This document shows positions 60,246 through 64,000 of a DNA stretch of 64,000 nt, in pieces; the first letter of the stretch is position 1; the number at the start of each line of letters is the position of its first letter. The stretch is from the NCBI GenBank assembly GCA_022478985.1, contig JAKSZP010009200.1, positions 371,934 through 435,933 on the forward strand, written 5' to 3'. Below the pieces are notes generated by a model that made no database searches, was not told the DNA's origin, and saw only the letters and a list, made by a program, of their open reading frames with translations. The translations under genes were made by a program, and so were the position numbers. Source of the DNA: Massospora cicadina (taxonomy: Eukaryota > Entomophthoromycota > Entomophthoromycetes > Entomophthorales > Entomophthoraceae).

Positions 60246-60626
60246 ATTTATATTTAAATCAAGCTTATTATTGAGGACTTAAAAATGTCCAAATTGTGAA
60301 AATTGTAATTGCACAGGTTATATTTAGTATTAAAATCTAGGTTCTCATGTTTAGAGATGTGAGCAGCAGATATTTCAGGCCAGAGTAGATCCTTCTATTA
60401 GTTCCTTTGTCTTAAATGAGGTAGCCACGTGCCTACTAAACTCCTAGTATTCTTCACCAAACTAAAAACCAAAGCAAAACTCAATAATAAAATCTAGACC
60501 AAAATAAACAACAACTTTACTAGATTTTTATTTTTATATAGGTTGCTTGATGAACTTTTCCATGTTTGTTTCAAATCTTGGAATTTAGACATGTGACAGC
60601 TTTTTCTAGGTTTGTCTCACTCTTTG

Positions 60627-60680
60627 GAATTCAGACCTGTCAACCCCAGATCCTAGTTAGTTCTCAACAGGTCTGAATTC
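60627..60680. repeat. perfect 14-bp inverted repeat
   Basis: GAATTCAGACCTGT at 60627-60640 and its exact reverse complement at 60667-60680, spacer 26 bp. The left arm lies in the second unit of an imperfect tandem duplication of about 46 bp (about 60555-60645). Function unknown. Confidence 0.85.
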
Positions 60681-60858
60681 ATTATCTTGATTTAAAATCA
60701 GCTTTTAATTTAGTAATTATTCTATTCTCAGTTGGGGCATTTCAGGTTGTTAGAATAGATTTTGTTGATGGTATAATTAGTTTCTTTAATTATATAAATT
60801 TTGGGTTCAGCCTGGGCAGCAATAGTCTTAATTAAAGTTAATTATTAGTTATTTTGAG

Positions 60859-60993
60859 AAGGGTGGTTAGCCAAGAGGGTAAAACTGCTTCCACCCCTAG
60901 TGCAGGTTTTGAGTCCAAAACCTGTACTGGCTAAAAAACACTATAGGTGTGGTATATTTGTCCCAAGGTTGACCCTCCTCAAATAATTTTTAA
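60859..60993 (+). mobile_element. tRNA-related SINE, copy 3
   Basis: A-box-like TAGCCAAGAGGG at 60868-60879 fits the pol III consensus. A B-box-like GGTTTTGAGTCC at 60905-60916 has one extra base. The tail at 60955-60991 matches the LINE end. The flanks share TTATTTTGA (60849-60857 and 60994-61002). It lies in the presumed LTR region of element C. Confidence 0.9.
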
Positions 60994-61275
60994 TTATTTT
61001 GACTTAGTTAGTTGGCAAGAAGGTCAGATTGGTGGATTTAAGCGTTTTGAAACTTTTACTACAATCTATATATGTATTTTGAATTGCAAAATTTTTGAGA
61101 GTTGAATTACTCTGTTTTGACTTGGTTAATTTTAATTTTTAGTTTTGAAACATTGTGGCAATTTCAGATTTGGTTCTTGTGAGTGCTGGATCATTATAAA
61201 TTAGCTGTGGCTCTTCTGATCAAACATAGTAATTTGCATAGGCTAATATTAAACTAAAAGTTTTTAAGATGTAAA

Positions 61276-61327
61276 CCCAAATCTAGTCAATAATTTCAAC
61301 TATTCCTCCACCTTGACTAGATTTGGG
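61276..61327 (-). promoter_or_regulatory. polypurine tract of element C in the loop of a 15-bp inverted repeat
   Basis: On the minus strand GGTGGAGGAATAG is followed by TTGAAATT, a plausible PPT and LTR start. It sits between perfect 15-bp inverted arms, CCCAAATCTAGTCAA at 61276-61290 and its complement at 61313-61327. Confidence 0.6.
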
Positions 61328-61478
61328 GGTTTCAGTAGATAATTGTTTTAGAGATCCTCTGTAGTAATAATTATTGTTGTCCGTTGTCCAGATGCAATCC
61401 ATAGGGTGGGTTGATATCATTCCAGTAGGGTTGTAGAAACTTAGCATGGACCCTACTGATCATCCACCCTTCATGAAT

Positions 61479-62350
61479 CTACTTAATTATACAAACTTCT
61501 AGTCCAATTCTAGCAATTATCATAAATGGCCCCTTCCAAAAGGATGATAGCTTGTTTGCACTTCCAGCCTTGTGGGTATCATAATAGTCTACTGTATCAT
61601 CTACTTGGAAAGTGGATAAATTGACTCTTTTTATATTATCAACTGGCTTCTTTGATATTTTCCTAGCTACAGCGCAGCTGTAGGCCAGGGATTGTAGTTT
61701 GATCAATAATTGGGCCAATCTATCAGTATATTTAATTGGTTTAACACTGGGCAAACTGGGTAAGACTGAATATAGTAATGGAGGCAGAGATGGCTGACGG
61801 CCATATAGTAGTTTAAATGGGGTACTTCCAGTTGTGCTGTGATAGCTAATATAATATGCAAATATAGCGGACCCAACATGCAATGCTCGCTGAGATGGTG
61901 AGTTCATGGCTATTTTCCTAAGTATTTGCATTAGAGTTCCATTCACTCACTTCACTACTCCATTGGTTTCAGGGTGATATGGGGCTGATAATAAACCTCT
62001 TAGTCATAAGCTCATTTGGCCTAGGAATCACATTGGAAGTAAAATTAGTCCCATTGTCAGTTAGTATCATCTGGGGGCATCTATGTCGATGAATAGTATT
62101 TTCCAATATAATTTAGCTGTAGTCAATGCTCCCATATCTCAAATTGCCTTAGCCTCAACCCATTTAGTAAGATGGTCAATTGCCACAATAACATATTTAA
62201 AATTCAAGCTGCTGATAGGGAGGGACCCAATCACATCTAGTAAAATGGTGTTTTAAGCGCTGCCTGGCTTCACTAGTTGTATGTTGTTCGTTTAATTAAT
62301 TTCTTATATAGCTGACATTCATGGCAATGTGAAATAACATCTTGTACATC
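61479..62350 (-). pseudogene. element C integrase remnant
   Basis: The C-terminal 155 codons are open (61479-61946). They read YYISYHSTTGSTPFKLLYGR and, later, SSFWKGPFMIIARIGLEV with the GPF block. The zinc-binding part is scrambled (CHECQLYKKLIKR near 62290-62330). Core fragments between them are interrupted. Confidence 0.85.
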
Positions 62351-62570
62351 AAACCGTTGTGATTACTAATGGTAATTGGCTCTAACATGTTCAAGCGTTT
62401 TGATATATCCTCCTGGGCTCACAGCTCTATGGGCCTCAATTATAATGTCTGACCTCTTAAATGATCTTGGTATCACCTTCCTGGATCCATCATATATTTT
62501 ATACTAAACTCCTTTCTTAATCACAGTATTGTCAATAAGTCATTTTAGGGCCACTTGTATTTCTTTTGGT

Positions 62571-63060
62571 TCATCTGAATACTTTTTTATAACATTTTAT
62601 CAAATAGGTCATCTGCAAAAAAACCAAGGTGGCTACTAAGGGTAGCCATGACAGCCCATATGCATTCTGGTGAGCTGATCCTGCCCGGTGAGTGATCTCA
62701 TGATCATGTGCTTGGAGTTTTATTGCCCAGCGTGCTAATCTCCCCTCTGGTTCTTTTAGACTTTGTAGCCACCTTAGAGAACTATGATCAGTGACCACCT
62801 TGAAGTGGGTTTCATAAATGTATGACCAAAACTGCTTGTATTCATGAATGACGGCAAGACACTCCTCCTCTCTGTGACACTGTAATTACATTCATGGCAG
62901 TCGAGGGTCTGGCTGCAATATGCCTCATGGTGCTCCTCACCATCCTCCCCCACCTGTAAAAGAACAACACCAATAGTTGTTAAGGGTGCATCCTTTTGAA
63001 CAATAAACTGCTTCTCAAAATCTGGGTATTGTAAAATATGTGCCTCCATAGGCTTAATTC
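62571..63060 (-). pseudogene. element C RNase H remnant
   Basis: Two overlapping open frames: 62774-63049 (FIVQKDAPLTTIGVVLLQV, CSQTLDCHECNYSVTER) and 62571-62798 (MVTDHSSLRWLQSLKEPEGR, LARWAIKLQAHDHEITHRAG). One frameshift near 62790 separates them. The motifs are almost complete. Confidence 0.9.
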
Positions 63061-63129
63061 TTAACTGATCAAATGCTGACTGGCACTCTGGGTGCCAGTT
63101 AAACTTGACTCCCTTTTTAATTAATAAAA

Positions 63130-63990
63130 TTATGGCTCAAAAATACAAGAAAACCCCTCTATAAACCGTCTATAATACCAAACTATACCTAAAAATACTT
63201 GAACATTGCGCATGCTTGTGGGTTTCTTCATCTTCTGTATAGCTTCTATCTTCTGTGGTTGGGGTAGGAGTCCATCTTGGTCAATGATGAAGCCTTATTC
63301 TAACTGTTTTTTAAAGAACAGGCATTTTTTGGTTTCATTTTTAGGTTTGCATCCAGGAGTCTTTGGAAGACTTGCTCCAGATGCTCCAGGTGCTGGCTGA
63401 AGGTTCTTGAAATTACATAGATGTCATCAAGGTAGACTAGAACACATGAGAGCTTGAGATCACCTAGAATTGAATCCATTGCCCGCTGAAAAGTGGCTGG
63501 CGCATTGCACAATCCTTGGGGCATACAGGTTGGCTGGAAGAGACCTTGAGAAGTGATAATTGCACACTTCTGCTCTTCTGGGGGCAGCTCAATATGCTAA
63601 TACCCTGAGATGAGGTCCATGGCTGAGAGTACTTAGCGCCTCCCAACCGATCCAAGGCATCATCAATATGAGGATTGGGTAGATATCTTTTTTTGTGATA
63701 GAATTTAACCTCCAATAATCAATCACCACCCAGGTTGTCCCATCCTTCCTTTTTACAATGAGGATAGGACTAGCCCAGGGGCCCTTTGATGGGACTAGGA
63801 GCTCAGCCTTTAGTATCTTGTCTATATCCTCATCTACAACCTTTTCTTGAGCTTGGGATTGTCGTGCTGGGCATAACCAAATTGGCCTTGAATCTCAATG
63901 TCAATTAGGTTTTCGACTCCTTTAACCTGTCATAGTCCAGAGTCATCCTGAGCAAAAATGACTAAAAATTTAAAAAGTGCTATATCAAGC
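63130..63990 (-). pseudogene. element C reverse transcriptase remnant, intact catalytic box
   Basis: Reads MPQGLCNAPATFQRAMDSIL and CVLVYLDDIYVISRTFSQHL, so the YLDD box is complete, unlike in J, A, B, D and G. Fingers text continues to about 63990 with frameshifts. It is the best preserved gypsy RT of the window. Confidence 0.9.
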
Positions 63991-64000
63991 TCCTTTTGCT

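Larger units (their letters stand above)
61298..64000 (-). mobile_element. Ty3/gypsy element C, 3' part, running off the window
   Basis: RT, RNase H and integrase remnants lie in order on the minus strand, closest to element B among the elements here. Gag, protease and the 5' LTR would lie beyond 64000. The 3' LTR lies left of 61298 but its far end could not be fixed. Confidence 0.85.

Noticed and set aside
60859..60930. A true tRNA gene
   Set aside because: The head has A- and B-box-like blocks but no complete cloverleaf. It recurs at two other places with target duplications and a LINE-type tail, so it is a SINE.
1..64000. CRISPR arrays, bacterial operons, plasmid or phage features
   Set aside because: No regular spacer repeats, no ribosome-binding-site-led frames and no prokaryotic gene families. 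All recognisable features are eukaryotic retroelements.

Overview
The window is repeat-dense eukaryotic DNA, AT-rich and apparently without a host gene. Almost everything recognisable is a retrotransposon or its remains: Ty3/gypsy LTR elements in many states of decay, one nearly full-length LINE of about 5.3 kb, short retroposons and solo LTR-like repeats. There are no operons, bacterial genes, rRNA genes or true tRNA genes. The host cannot be named from sequence alone. A Tf1/sushi-like chromovirus with apparent self-priming, an L1-like LINE with APE endonuclease and a C-terminal zinc knuckle, and heavy AT drift would fit a large-genome fungus. Other eukaryotes are not excluded.

Layout. 1-11.1 kb: degenerate plus-strand Ty3/gypsy remains (element J: pre-RT, RT, RNase H and IN fragments), a direct duplication at 1.37-3.13 kb, and the start of a second gypsy element (D). 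D is the oldest layer. Its RT is cut at 11,121 by element A (11,122-28,837, plus strand, LTRs of about 1.45 kb) and resumes at 28,838. A itself carries element B (18,498-25,814, minus strand, 469-bp LTRs), a tRNA-related SINE and a 49-bp mini-insertion. D is cut again between RNase H and integrase by element E (about 30,080-51,117, minus strand), and its integrase resumes at 51,118. Inside E lie chromovirus G (34,192-40,271, perfect TCTAT target duplication, with its own SINE), two copies of an unfamiliar retroposon K, a dispersed repeat (F copy 1), and the LINE (44,971-50,246, 18-bp target duplication) inserted in E's own LTR.

51.1-56.1 kb: D integrase, then F copy 2 split by a compact LTR element H with about 1.18-kb LTRs and only 179 bp between them. 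The intact F copy 1 preserves the empty site. 56.1-61.3 kb: AT-rich sequence with no recognisable gene, a third SINE and inverted repeats. 61.3-64 kb: the 3' part of a minus-strand gypsy element (C: RT, RNase H, IN) that runs off the window.

Main result: the tRNA-related SINE (three copies), retroposon K (two copies) and the LINE end in recognisably the same 3' sequence of about 30-38 nt, just before their target-site duplications. This is the signature of a LINE that mobilises short retroposons in trans, with all partners in one window. Other strong points are the apparent 10-nt self-primer of G, the primer-binding site shared by A, B, E and H, the internal empty-site proof for H, and an LTR in A that appears to have duplicated its own end together with the primer-binding site.
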